Source: Cristatella mucedo (lineage: Eukaryota > Bryozoa > Phylactolaemata > Cristatellidae). Taken from it: DNA of 64,000 nt. The notes beneath the pieces are model-generated. The model searched no databases. It was not told where the DNA came from and saw only the letters and a program-made list of their open reading frames with translations. The position numbers and the translations under genes were made by a program. Position 1 is the stretch's first letter. Each line of letters begins with the position of its first letter. The stretch spans positions 5,200,501 through 5,264,500 of the forward strand of contig WPIO01000006.1 of assembly GCA_009760855.2 (NCBI GenBank). Direction: 5' to 3'. Positions 1-40,068 of this stretch are shown here, in pieces.

Positions 1-1188
1 CATCGGAGCAGTCTCACAGCTAACGAGGGGGCTGAACATAACTAAGGGATTTAGCTTTTACCTTGCACTAACCATGCAATCGTGGCAGATGACAAGCCCC
101 TTCTACTCACTTCGTGAAAAAAGGCTGCAGCCCGTTGGTGTGCTAGCTTCGTGCCTGGGGACCGACATGGGCGTTGACAGCAAGCTTCTTTGACATCAGT
201 ATCTGCCTAGCTGCGGTGGCTACACGACTTGAGTTAGCTGCTCAACCTCATCGTCGGTATTGTTCTTTGGCAAATAGACTTCGGAAGTGCTTGCATGAGA
301 ACCGAACTCCACACAATGCACGTGTTAAATTATATTGTAGCAAAGTGCACAGTGGAGCATGGTCAGTGGCTGTCCTGCAGTAACGTAATCGACAACGGCT
401 TTACAAAGTGCAGATGCCAATGGTCGCTTCGAGGAAGCGGCTTGAGCGGTGTGCTCCTTGTGCACGCGGGATACATAACTAACGGCACTGGTAAAAGTGC
501 TGCACTACCGGCCTACACAGCGTCCGGCACCGATGCTGAATAAACGACGCCTGCGTCACCCAAAAGGCAGTGGAGCTGAACCGACATCGCTGTGCACAGG
601 CAGTGGCCGAAAAGGGTCACACAGTGCGCCCCTAGCCAAAAACGGTGACCTGACATGGCTAATTATTTATGACTGCATTAACAAGCTCCGGTGTACGAGC
701 CATGGGCAGTGAGGCAATAAAGAGGGGGGGAGGGGGACAACCACCAAGTGCTTGCTAAGAGAATCAGCTGAGAGTACAAGAAGCTGTGCACTTGCGCTGC
801 CCCAGCAGGCCGCACCGAAGCACATCGTGCATCAACGGATGCTACTGAGCCGATGCGGTATAGGGTCGATGCCGATGAGGTAGCCTGCAGGTGACGAGTG
901 CAGGTGGAAATCGATGGAAAACGCTGTCGCAGCCCCCTTCCCGCACAAGAGGGGCCCTAGGCAGCCGACGGCAATACCCGCCATAGCGTGCACAGAGCTG
1001 TCGCTCGGTTGCCAGCACAGCAGGCAACTGGCGACCACGCAGCCAGAATGATTTGAAAGGTAGCTGCAGCTGATTGCTGCCACTCGCTTGCTACAGCAGA
1101 TGATCAACAGTGGCTGCCCATTGGCACACTGTTGCTGTTGCAACAGGTCGTCAGCCGGTCGTTTCGTCAGCAGTCTCGTGCTGTTCTG
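1..1188. other. Sequence downstream of UBE4B
   Basis: The 3' UTR of UBE4B should lie here on the minus strand, but I see no clear polyadenylation signal near the stop. Short open frames on both strands show no recognisable protein. A G-rich tract lies near 721-737. Nothing else is supported. Confidence 0.4.
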
Positions 1189-30942
<29,754 letters not shown>

Positions 30943-31975
30943 GGTTTCAAGCGAATGATGTTCACTAGAAACTCTGGGCACGGCGCATCGTCCCTCGACA
31001 TGCGAACACGACTGCGAAACCTATGGAGGATTTAATTCCTAAGCACAGAATGTCGCGCACCTAAGCGAACGAATTGTCCAAAATAATGATTAGATAAATG
31101 AAAATGTTTTTTTTAATATATTAATAATATAATTTAATTGAAAAATAGTCACGCAGCTTTAACCGCGACAACAAACAGCAGGTAAACTCTTCTGCACAGC
31201 GGATCCTGCAGTACTCGCTGTGCAATGCACCGGCCCTCCATGCCAGCCAAGGCATGTGCAGCAGCCAGCCAGCTGGATGCATTGGCTCTGGGTCGGGACT
31301 TCAAAGTATCTGTGATGTAGCAAAGGCCGCTTTCAACGTTTCTTGCCCGAATCGTCGTTGGCTTATACTTAAGAGGAAGATAATGGATGGTTTTGACTGA
31401 GTTAAAGTTCTTGGCCGGCCATCGCCATCGGTGCCGCACTATCGGCTGGGCCGGGGTCGACTAGAGGTGGCCACTAATTCCCTGGCTGAAGGCAAGAGGT
31501 TGAGGATGTAACAGTAGCATAAAGTTCTGACAGTGGGTAACAATAGGAGGGCTCAAAGGGCTCCATTGTAATCGCAGTATGAAAGCCGGCCAGGTGAGTT
31601 GCAAGTCTACTATCTATGCAAGTAAGTTAACTGCTGTCTCGTAACAGCTGTCTGGCAAGTCGTCTAGATCGGCATGCTTTCCGCCTTTTCAGATCATATT
31701 GTTGTAGCAGAGATTGTATTGTACTGCTCAATAATTGGGTTGGTAAGCAAGCTTGCCGGTGCGTTATTCGCCTACAACATTCACAAATGTGGTGTGTTGG
31801 TCCTCAAGAGTAGTAGTACCCTGGCTGCATCATGTAGTCCTGCCGGCCTAGGGGGCAAGACAAAGTGATTCATATACTTTCGCCTTTGCAAATAAAATGC
31901 CGATTATAGACATAATCGAGATTTTGAATATCCCAATATTATTCGTGGCCCCTCAATAATGATGACGAGGAGCCG
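30943..31975. other. Region upstream of UBE4B
   Basis: Expected promoter and 5' UTR of UBE4B near 30950-31150; no TATA box or other element can be named with confidence. One unexplained minus-strand frame lies at 31149-31439 (listed separately). The rest, to 31970, shows no repeat or gene that I recognise. Confidence 0.35.
31149..31439 (-). CDS. Unidentified open frame, possible exon
   Basis: A 96-codon frame ending in TGA before a very AT-rich stretch. A possible acceptor (AACTTTAACTCAG) lies inside it, after which the frame reads KTIHYLPLKYKPTTIRARN and runs to LLFVVAVKAA. GC-rich third positions resemble the UBE4B exons. I do not recognise the protein. It could be the last exon of a neighbouring gene on the same strand, or a chance frame. 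Confidence 0.3.
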   Translation of the reverse strand: MRHRWRWPAKNFNSVKTIHYLPLKYKPTTIRARNVESGLCYITDTLKSRPRANASSWLAAAHALAGMEGRCIAQRVLQDPLCRRVYLLFVVAVKAA

Positions 31976-32235
31976 GTTATAATAATAATAATAATAATAC
32001 ATTTGACATAGCGCCCTCAGAGAACTCAAGTCTTTTTCTAGGTGTTTTACAATTGTTGCAAAGAAAGCACGATCGAACGACGGTGGTAGCATGCTCAATA
32101 AACAACAAGAATAACATGGTTAGGGGTGACATGCACAGGATCGGCATGCAAGAATGGTTAGTGGCAGCATTCACAGGGTCAGCACTCATAAGCACATAGA
32201 GGATGATTCACAGAGACCCACTAAATGCTGTGATA
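31975..32235 (-). mobile_element. LINE-A 3' end
   Basis: (TAA)n at 31981-31999, hairpin at 32005-32050 (gcgccctcagagaactcaag, ctaggtgtttt) and UTR blocks ataacatggttaggggtgac and gtcagcactcataagcac. No RT code. Confidence 0.75.
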
Positions 32236-32327
32236 CATAGATTCATTTTTTCGTGTAATCACAGCTGTGTGCACATTAATCGCCCATATTCTTCCAGCAG
32301 TCGGTCCAGTAAAGTCCAGTAAAGAAT

Positions 32328-33240
32328 GGTAATAATAATAATAATATTGCACTTGATAAAGCGCCCTCAGAGAACTTAATCTCTTTCTAGGCGCTTTACA
32401 TTTGCTGCAAAGTGATATGCAATAGAATAGTAAGTAAAATCATGCTTGAAAAACAAACAAAATGAATAATATGGTTAGGGGTTACATGCACAGGGTTAGC
32501 ATGCAAATGTGGTTAGTGGCAGCATGCACAGTGTCAGCACGAATAAGCACGTCAATGACGAATCACAGGGACCCACCAAATGCTGTCCTAAATAGGTGTT
32601 TTTAAGTTTCTTTTAAATGTGGTCAGGTCAGGGGATGTTCTGACGCAGGTCGGGAGGGAGTTCCAGGCTTTGGGAGCATACGAGCTAAATGCACGGTCTC
32701 CAAAGGATTTAAAGTTTGTCCGAGGTATTTCCAGACTGTTGGATTCCGAAAAGCGAGTGGTACGATGCTTGGCCTGATGGGGTAGTATATCTAAAAGATA
32801 GGCTGGAGCCATAGAATGAAGAGACCTAAAAGTGAGCGACAAAACCTTGAAGTCAATCCGTTGCTTGACTGGTAGCCAGTGCAGGTCGGCGAGAAGTGGA
32901 GTAATGTGGCAACTGCGACGCTCACGACAGACAAGCCTAGCTGCAGAGTTTTGCACCAGCTGCAATCGCCTGATCGCACATGCTGGTAGGCCAGTAAGCA
33001 GTGAGTTGCAGAAGTCGAGACGAGATGTCACGAATGCATGGACCAGCTTGGACGTGGTATCCTTATCTAAACAAGCTCTAATTTTAGCAATGTTATGAAG
33101 CTGAAAATAGGCAGATTTGACTGTGGAGCTGATGTGGTCGTCTAACGAGAGGTCGCTTTGGAATATGACACCTAGATTTCGAGCTGATTCATGTATAAAA
33201 TCAACCGATTCAATACCCGTCATTCTAAAAACATGAAAAC
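32328..33240 (-). mobile_element. LINE-A, 5'-truncated, open RT C-terminus
   Basis: Minus frame 32588-33271 encodes about 200 residues of the ORF2 C-terminal region (SDLSLDDHISSTVKSAYFQL, LVHAFVTSRLDFCNSLLTGL, SMAPAYLLDILPHQAKHRT, TSPDLTTFKRNLK). Hairpin and (TAA)n at 32331-32400 form the 3' end. The sequence upstream of about 33200 is no longer LINE-like in that frame. Near-identical to the 15.6 and 46.4 kb copies. Confidence 0.88.
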
Positions 33241-33829
33241 CCCTCAACAGTTGCAGGACACTTGGCTTCACGCTTTAACTTCTAAAAAGTATACAAAAAA
33301 TTGACTTGTCAACTTTGGGCTGTCATAACGATCAAAGTGCAAAGACATTTTGTGACAGACACAGGGTCTATACTCACTCTTGATGCCGATATGAGAAATA
33401 AATAACGAGAAGGCTGGTGAGCCCAACCCGAAGTTCACGTCGATCAGTCGGGTTTTAGCCCAACTGTAGAATTGCTGAGGCACAAAGTACCACTGCTGGA
33501 TAACACTCAGAAGACTACTGAAGCTGTCAATGTACGTAGGTGATGACAAAGGAGACCGCGTTACTTGGTTTATCGTCATATAAATGTAAAGCACACACAT
33601 GGGAACATGTGTTTTGAATTTACACGTTGATCGGATGACTATTAGCCTACCTTTGACATATTTAGAACATGGAAGTAAAATTATGACAACGGCTTAGCAT
33701 GACAAATAGCCAACTCTTGCTCAAAATAAGTCTACCTACTAAGGTTCAATATGCACGCGAGAAGGCTGGAATAATATTCAAGTAGAAGAAATCAGACTTC
33801 ACAATTTAAAGTTGATCAGATCACTATTT

Positions 33830-34150
33830 TAGCTATGCAGGTCCTACACTGTGGAACTCGCTTCCACAATTCTTACGCAACGACATCTACTCTCCAACTG
33901 CCGACTATGGCACATCTTTTTCAGCGGTCCTGAACTACTACTTCTATGCTACTCACTACCTCAACTGCTCTCCTAACTCTGCTATGCTTCCCATTTTCTC
34001 TTTTGTGTGTGAGACGAAGTCTGTTGGCTACCGAATGTGTACCGAAAGCCGCTTAGGCTGTGAGTGCGCTATACAAAACTCTCCTGCGTAACACCCTCAT
34101 GGTCTTTATGACTTTGTGGAGTTACAGACGGAGATACATTACATTATTTT
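33830..34150 (+). mobile_element. LINE-B 3'-end remnant
   Basis: Starts in the RT C-terminus (tggaactcgcttccacaatt, ttacgcaacgacatctactc) and runs through the shared UTR module to gagatacattacatta. Confidence 0.75.
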
Positions 34151-34341
34151 AGAAGATATTACACAAGCAAAAAGCCTAGGGCAGGCACTTGACTCGGTCG
34201 TTTGGGAGAGAAAGTGAGAACCCTAATAATAATAATAATAATAATACGACAGTGCTATAAAGCGCTATGCACCACACACAAAACTCACTAAATAGAATAA
34301 ATAAATAAAAAAGTAAGTACAGATAGTAGGAAAAGGTCAAC

Positions 34342-34596
34342 TTTTATGTGCTCCTGCTGCTTCTGCTATTGTAATTAGCACAGCAGCCTAGGCCACTAAC
34401 TTATGCCCCACCTGCAGCAGGTGGTTGGGCAGTTGACTCGGTGCAACGTTTGGCTTTTGATGTAAGGATCTGGCCAGCCACAGATACACTCCCCCATCTC
34501 AGGTGAGTCAGGCAGCTCGTATATGTGCCCACAGAGGGAATCAAGATTGAGTCTCGTTTACCGCTGGCGTCCTTGCTATGTCTCAGTGAGACTCCA
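34342..34596 (+). repeat. 5' LTR of the gypsy element
   Basis: Matches 39817-40068 over its length: cctgctgcttctgctattgt at the start, ctgcagcaggtggttgggca in the middle, gattgagtctcgttta and gtgagactcc at the end. Differences are scattered substitutions and small indels. Confidence 0.85.
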
Positions 34597-34637
34597 TTAC
34601 CACTGCTGCCGCTGGAGGAACGGAAATACTACGATTT

Positions 34638-35320
34638 GTGGCGGAGGATGGCTACTGCAATGATGCCGCGGCGTATGACGGCCGAACCCCCAGCTCGACC
34701 TCTGGATTGAACGCTCTGATACCTGTACATCGGAAAGTGTCTGGGACGAAGCATCTTGTACTAGCAAGATACAAGCGTTCCGCGGGCGAGGCACTCATCG
34801 TATATCTCGAGCTGGAAAGCGGGAAGCGAACGATGAAAGACGTAAGGGAAGTGTATGAGGAAGCGTTCTTGCCTGAGGAGGGCCGTGGCGAGTACCTCCG
34901 CGACTTTAAATGCCTTGTCCTGCAGGACCGCTAGCCGCTGCTGAACTTTGTGTACGACTTGAAGCACTTTCTCAGGCGGGCGATGCCAAACTTAAACGGT
35001 GCCACAAGCGAGTCGCTCTTGAACCATCATTTTTTTGAATGGACTGCCGGACAGTGTAGCCGCCACCATTAAGACTTCGCCGGACTGTAAACGCCAGCGG
35101 CCGCCCTGACGCGAGCCAGGGTTTAGTGGCTATGCCACGAGGGTTCGCACACACTACCGTAGAGTCCCTCGAGCCAGCAGGAGTGACGAGTTCGAATGTC
35201 GTCGACGAGCATACCACCCACCTGGCCACCTCATAGGCCGAGCTCCAGCTTATGCAGTCAACGCACCGGGCGCATCGGGAGAGCTCGGAAAAGAGTCTGC
35301 CGTGGTGCTAGCGAGCCCGG
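34638..35320 (+). pseudogene. gypsy Gag remnant
   Basis: Frame 34638-34934 keeps a Gag-like helical segment (LVLARYKRSAGEALIVYLEL, MKDVREVYEEAF); a TAG after LQDR interrupts it and the same frame continues with FVYDLKHFLRRAMP before breaking down. A degenerate zinc-knuckle-like CWECLGFGNC lies at about 35490-35520, beyond the inserted LINE-A end. Confidence 0.6.
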
Positions 35321-35329
35321 CTCGGCATA

Positions 35330-35450
35330 GCATGATTTTACTCACCATTCAATTGCATTTCCCTTTGCAGCAAATGTAAAGCGCCCAGAGAGAGATTAAG
35401 TTCTCTGAAGGCGCTTTATCAAGTGCATTATTATTATTATTATAATTATC
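35330..35450 (+). mobile_element. LINE-A 3' end inserted in gypsy gag-pol
   Basis: atttccctttgcagcaaatg, hairpin gcgcccagagagagattaag to gaaggcgctttatcaag, then (ATT)n. Plus orientation; it separates the gag remnant from the protease. Confidence 0.8.
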
Positions 35451-35577
35451 GCTAGTTCGGGCATACGAGGAACTACGGTGGACCTAAGAAAGTGCAGTGC
35501 TGGGAGTGCTTGGGTTTCGGCAACTGTGCTAACCTCAGAGGCACACAGACTACCAGACGGCCTCAGGGAAACAGGCG

Positions 35578-36195
35578 ATGCTCCGCGGCTGGCTGGGGGG
35601 TTTCGGACCGCGTGTAGAGAGCCTCCTGCGTGGTACCGAAACGCTTAGCGGGCCGCAATCGCGTTCGTCGTGCGTGACTGTCGTCGTCGGAGATAAAACT
35701 ATATTAGTATTGGTCGACAGCGGTTCATGCGATTCTCTAATTAAAGAAGAGGTAGCCCGCCGCTGTGCGTACACACTATCCCGTCCGACCTGCAAGACCT
35801 TAAAAACGACGGCCAATCAGCCTTTTTGGGCCGTCGGCGAATGCGACCTACGGTTTTGTTATAGAGGGCAGGTCTGTGTGCCGTACCTTTCTCTGAGAGA
35901 TCTTGTCGTTGACATGATCTTACGCACCAATATTTTAACCTCACAAATAGCTCACAGACAAAATCAGGAGCCCTTAAAGGAAAGTTGTCCTCATTTAAAA
36001 TTGCAATGGCAGGATTGCAGTGCCGCGGTAGTGGCTAGCGTTGTAGAGCAGGACAAAGCATTGGAGGTGGAGACACGACGTTTGGTGCCGTCGTTCGACG
36101 TGGATACCGCGACGATAGATACCTATACATATATATATACCTATACCTATATATATCTATATATAGATAGATACCTGTCTGCCCTCACCCTATAG
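35578..36195 (+). pseudogene. gypsy aspartic protease and linker
   Basis: Contains VLVDSGSCDSLI, the catalytic D-S-G motif of retrotransposon pepsin-like proteases, followed by the usual hydrophobic strand region (YLSLRDLVVDMILRTNIL) in which the D-x-I-L-G pattern is altered. A simple ATA/TAC repeat at 36115-36170 interrupts the link to the RT. Confidence 0.75.
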
Positions 36196-36199
36196 AGAA

Positions 36200-37185
36200 G
36201 TGTTCGACAGGTTTCGAGCCCTCTTCAGGTGTCGACCAGGTGCAACTAATCTTGTTTATCACCATAATCCAACAGATAATAGCGCACCAGTACGAATTCC
36301 TGCGAAAAGGATTCCACTGCATTTGATAGACAAGATCGCCGTGCAGTTTAATATTATGCTAGAGCAGGGTATGATCAGCCCGAGCTCAAGTTCTTGGCTG
36401 GCGTCTGCTGTTTACACGCCCATGAAAAACGATGACGTGCGTGTTGCAGTAGACCACAGAGAGCTTAATAAACGTACTGCAAAGGATGCTTATCCCTTGC
36501 CGCTATCGGACGAAATTCAGGACCACCTCCATGGGTCCTGAGTCTTTAGCACCCTGGATAAAAATTTGGGATACTGGCAGGTGCCGGTTCATTCCGATGA
36601 TGTTCAAAAGACAGCTTTTACACCCGGGCCATGACTGAGTGAATCCGCCTTCTAAAAAATGCCATTTGGATTATCCAGGGTTCCGGCTACATTCCAGTGG
36701 TTAGTGGACTTGGTTTTGCTTGATTTTCCCTTCGTATGTATTTATTTGGACGACGTGACGGTCCACAGCAGCAGCGAGGTGGAGCCCATCGACCGTTTGA
36801 ATGTGGTATTTTCCAGGCTGCAGATGGCCGGACTGACGCTGTCCGGTGGTAGATGCCGTATTGCACAGGCGGAGATAAGGTATCTGGGGCATGTATTTTA
36901 CAGGTACGATGTGCGCCCTGACCCCAAGAAAGTTTGCCAAGTCAGCGACTGGCCAGCGCCGACTTCCGTGTCTGAGCATTGCGAGTTTCTGGGCTTGGCG
37001 TCCTACTTTTGCCGGTTCATAAAGGGCTTTGCTGAGTTGGCTGCCCCCTTGTATGCACTGCTTGCAACAGAGCCGCCGTAAACCTGGGAGCGGACACAGC
37101 AACAGCAGTTCGAGCTACTGAAGGAAGCGCTGGCCACGGCCCCGGTGCTCGCCTATATGAGACGCAGTGCTGCCGTGAAGCCATT
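36200..37185 (+). pseudogene. gypsy reverse transcriptase
   Basis: First part (36200-36541) has the fingers region with VRIPAKRIPLHLIDKI and RVAVDHRELNKRT. After a stop at 36539 and a damaged stretch, 36659-37081 has MPFGLSRVPATFQWLVD and the catalytic YLDD motif, then YLGHVFYRYDVRPDPKK and the thumb. Two or more lesions. Confidence 0.88.
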
Positions 37186-37575
37186 CACTAGTCAATGGTC
37201 GAGAAAATTACAATAGTTAAATACCGCAGCCGACAAACAGAACGTGGACCGTAGCCAATACGGACAAAAATAAGCCACTAACGGATCCAATATATAGTAG
37301 TCCTAAATGATTACTATTGGCTGAGCAAGCCATCCTGCATAATGATCTTAATACTACTGGCTTCTCTTCACGATTACGCTCTGATCATCTGTAGCTGATG
37401 TGACCTTGTCAGAGGCGTATTGGCCTGTGTACACGTGATATGCACCTAATCAGCAGTGATCTACAGCTCCAAAAATAGCTGGCTTCCTGAGTCAGTCAGT
37501 GCTGCACTGCAGGTCAAAGTGAAATCGCCTGGCAAAATGGCTGTTAAGCAGATTCAGCCAACGGCCTACCCAAAG
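37184..37575. other. Foreign insertion within gypsy pol
   Basis: RT homology stops near 37184 and RNase H homology resumes near 37575, with about 390 bp of AT-richer, non-coding sequence between them. No terminal repeats or tail recognised, so the inserted element cannot be named. Confidence 0.5.
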
Positions 37576-37985
37576 ACTACCGAGCCTTTCGTTGTCTCGA
37601 CCCCGACGCCAGTGGTCAATGTTTTGTCGCGATATCGGAGCAAGGAGGCCGAGTGCTGGCGTTCAATAGACGCTCCTTGTCTCCTAGTGAACGAAACTAT
37701 GGCACCGTCCAAAAAGAGTGGCTGGCACTCATATGTGCCTTCAAGGAGTTCAGGCACTTCATCCTGGGCCGATTTGAGGCCAGAACCGATCACAATCCGC
37801 TTGTGTACTTTAATGGCCAGAAAGCACAGTGGATTCTGGCACGCCAGGCTGTCGCCTTGCAGGAGTTTGAGTTCGAGATCATGTACAAGAGAGCGGAGCT
37901 TAACACCCTCGAAGAGGCTCTGTCGTTCCGGCCAACTGAGGACCTGCCGGCGTGTTTCTTCGAGGTTTGGCCGGCGAAGAGGTAA
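37576..37985 (+). pseudogene. gypsy RNase H
   Basis: Frame 37653-37985 carries VLAFNRRSLSPSERNY, EWLALICAFKEFRHFILGR and RTDHNPL, typical of the RNase H domain of gypsy Pol. The upstream frame holds DPDASG where the family has a TDAS-type motif; here the frame differs from the N-terminal pol parts. Confidence 0.85.
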
Positions 37986-39110
37986 GCGACCTCAGAAAAA
38001 TGCAGCAGCGAGACCCGTTTTTGAAGGCTGTGGTAGACACACCGGAGGCCGGTTCAAGCCAAGCCCCAAGTTGGAACCGTTATCCATTACGGCGGTTCCG
38101 ACAAATGTGGGGGCCAGCTAAAACTCGTCGACGGCGTCCTCTACAGCTACTTTCGCACTCGACCAGGGGCCGAATATAGATAGATATGCTTTGGTCGCGC
38201 AGACAGCATGCCGAGAACTGCTCAGACGATACCACGCCGACAGCGGTCACCAATGCATGGAATGGACGTAGGACGACCGACTACTAGGTCACGCTTATTG
38301 GTTCAATATGAGCCGAGACGTCGTGCGATATTGCCGACCATGTCAGGTGTGCCAACCATTTAAGGGGCCACAGCTCTCTAACGCCCTGCTTGTACCGATA
38401 CCTGTACGACGGCTATGGGACATGGGAGCTGTAGACAGCATGAAGATTGCCATATAAGCCCGCGGCCGAGAATACCTACTGGTATTTTAGGACAGCTTCA
38501 CGAAATAGCTTAAGGCCGTGCCTTTGTGAGACACGCCAGCGGAGACAGTTCGGACGGCCCTGTTAAAAGCATTTTTGTTCTTTTCGGTATGCCGCGCTTT
38601 CTGCACTCAGACCAGGGCAACAATTTTGAGGCTGTGGTAATGACCACGCTCTGCAGTGCTTTCGGCATACTTAAGACACGGACGAGGCATTACCATCTGC
38701 AGGGGGACGGCATGGTAGAAAAAGCCAACCGAACACTAATTACCATGCTGCACACCTCGTGAGTACACGCAGCCGGGCAGTGGGAGAGTCATCTTCCACT
38801 GCTTTTATTCGCTTATCATACGGCTCGGCATCAAGCTACGGACCGTAGTCCCTTCGAGCTGATGTTTGGCCGCGAGCGGCAGTGTCTAGATAACCTTGCT
38901 GAAAGTGCACAATACGCTGCAGGCACTACGCCTGAAGCATATTGCCACTCGCTTAGCGAAAAACTCGCCGAATTCCGCGACCTAATAGATGCGCAGCTGG
39001 CTCAAAGTGCCGAAGAAGCGCAGGGTCGGAGGCAACCGAAAACACCACCCGGGTATAGTTGCCGTAGATTCGGTGTGGCTGTGGGATTGACGACCGAGGC
39101 ACAAGCCTGA
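37986..39110 (+). pseudogene. gypsy integrase
   Basis: A zinc-binding H..H..C..C region (YHADSGHQ, YCRPCQVCQ) near 38230-38350 precedes the catalytic core; the first Asp lies in AVDSMKIAI and is followed by in-frame stops. Frame 38526-38762 has HSDQGNNFEA with the second Asp, and GDGMVEKANRTL with the Glu. Frame 38862-39110 is the C-terminal part. At least four lesions. Confidence 0.8.
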
Positions 39111-39219
39111 ACCTCGATAGCTCGGCGGCCAGAGAGGGGAAACGGTTAATAATAATAATAAGATCTAGACGTCCAGTATAACGCCGAAGTCACAGGAAAA
39201 TCAGGAGAGGAGTAAGTTT

Positions 39220-39708
39220 TAGCATGACTGTGAATGAATACGCAACCATAATAGGACGCCAATTCTTCGGAGTCAAAATTCATGACAGGCGATAAAGCAA
39301 AAATAAATACGGGTCTTTTTCACATATTTGGTTCGTGCACTGCTCTCGATATGTTTGAATCGATGAAACAGCATTTGAGCGTTTTTGGAAAAACGGTGGA
39401 GAGATATTTGGCGGGATCCACTCAGGACGGCGAAGCAGAGAGTGAGAAATGCATTAGCCACATTGATGTCATCGGGTCGAGTGTGTGACACATTGTACAA
39501 GAAGAGTACCGAAGTGCACAATTTATATCTGGATAGTGGCTATATTGATGAAATAGACAATTTTGAAGCAAGTATGGATAAAGTTAGGATGCGAGTTTCA
39601 AGACTACAAGAGTCTAACCTTGACGTGACCCTGGATTGGATCGAACCCGAACGAGATGCTGAGAGAAAGGCCTCGAATACTGGCTCGGGGCCACAGCCCG
39701 ATGATTAA
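39220..39708 (+). pseudogene. Extra 3' ORF of the gypsy element, unknown
   Basis: Between integrase and 3' LTR there is protein-like sequence in two overlapping frames: 39282-39488 (FESMKQHLSVFGKTVERYL) and 39385-39708 (SGYIDEIDNFEASMDKVRMR, ending PQPDD). They look like one charged, helical protein broken by a frameshift near 39470. Not env-like: no signal or membrane segment. Function unknown. Confidence 0.5.
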
Positions 39709-39816
39709 GTCTAGAGCGCCGGGAAACCAACAGCTGCACGAGTTTTGGGCTGCTGCCGCAGCCCTCCTATCAGATTGGCGGACTATGTGATTTACTGACA
39801 TTCTATGGGGGAGGGA

Positions 39817-40068
39817 TGTTGTGTTCGCCTGCTGCTTCTGCTATTGTAATTAGCACAGCCGCATCGGCCGCTACTGTTTGCACCATCTGCAGCAGGTGGT
39901 TGGGCATTGGACTCCCGGCCTTTAATTTAAGGATGTGGCAGATGACCGCAGATGCACTTCTCCATCTGCAGTGAGTCAACCAGATCGTATATGTACCCGT
40001 TGAGGGGGAATAAAGATTTGAGTCTCGTTTACTGCTAAGTCCATGCAATGTTTCCGTGAGACTCCGCA
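39817..40068 (+). repeat. 3' LTR of the gypsy element
   Basis: Begins TGTTGTG right after a polypurine tract and ends GACTCCGCA. Carries an aataaag at 40008-40014 that could serve as polyadenylation signal. Pairs with 34342-34596. Confidence 0.88.

Larger units (their letters stand above)
34342..40068 (+). mobile_element. Ty3/gypsy LTR retrotransposon, degenerate
   Basis: Two direct LTRs (34342-34596 and 39817-40068) flank gag, protease, RT, RNase H and integrase in gypsy order. The 3' LTR follows a purine tract (atgggggaggga) and has TG..CA ends. Pol is broken by stops, by a LINE-A end inserted at 35330-35450, and by about 390 bp of foreign sequence inside the RT/RNase H linker (about 37184-37575). 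LTRs differ at many positions, so it is old and inactive. No clear target-site duplication seen. Confidence 0.9.
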
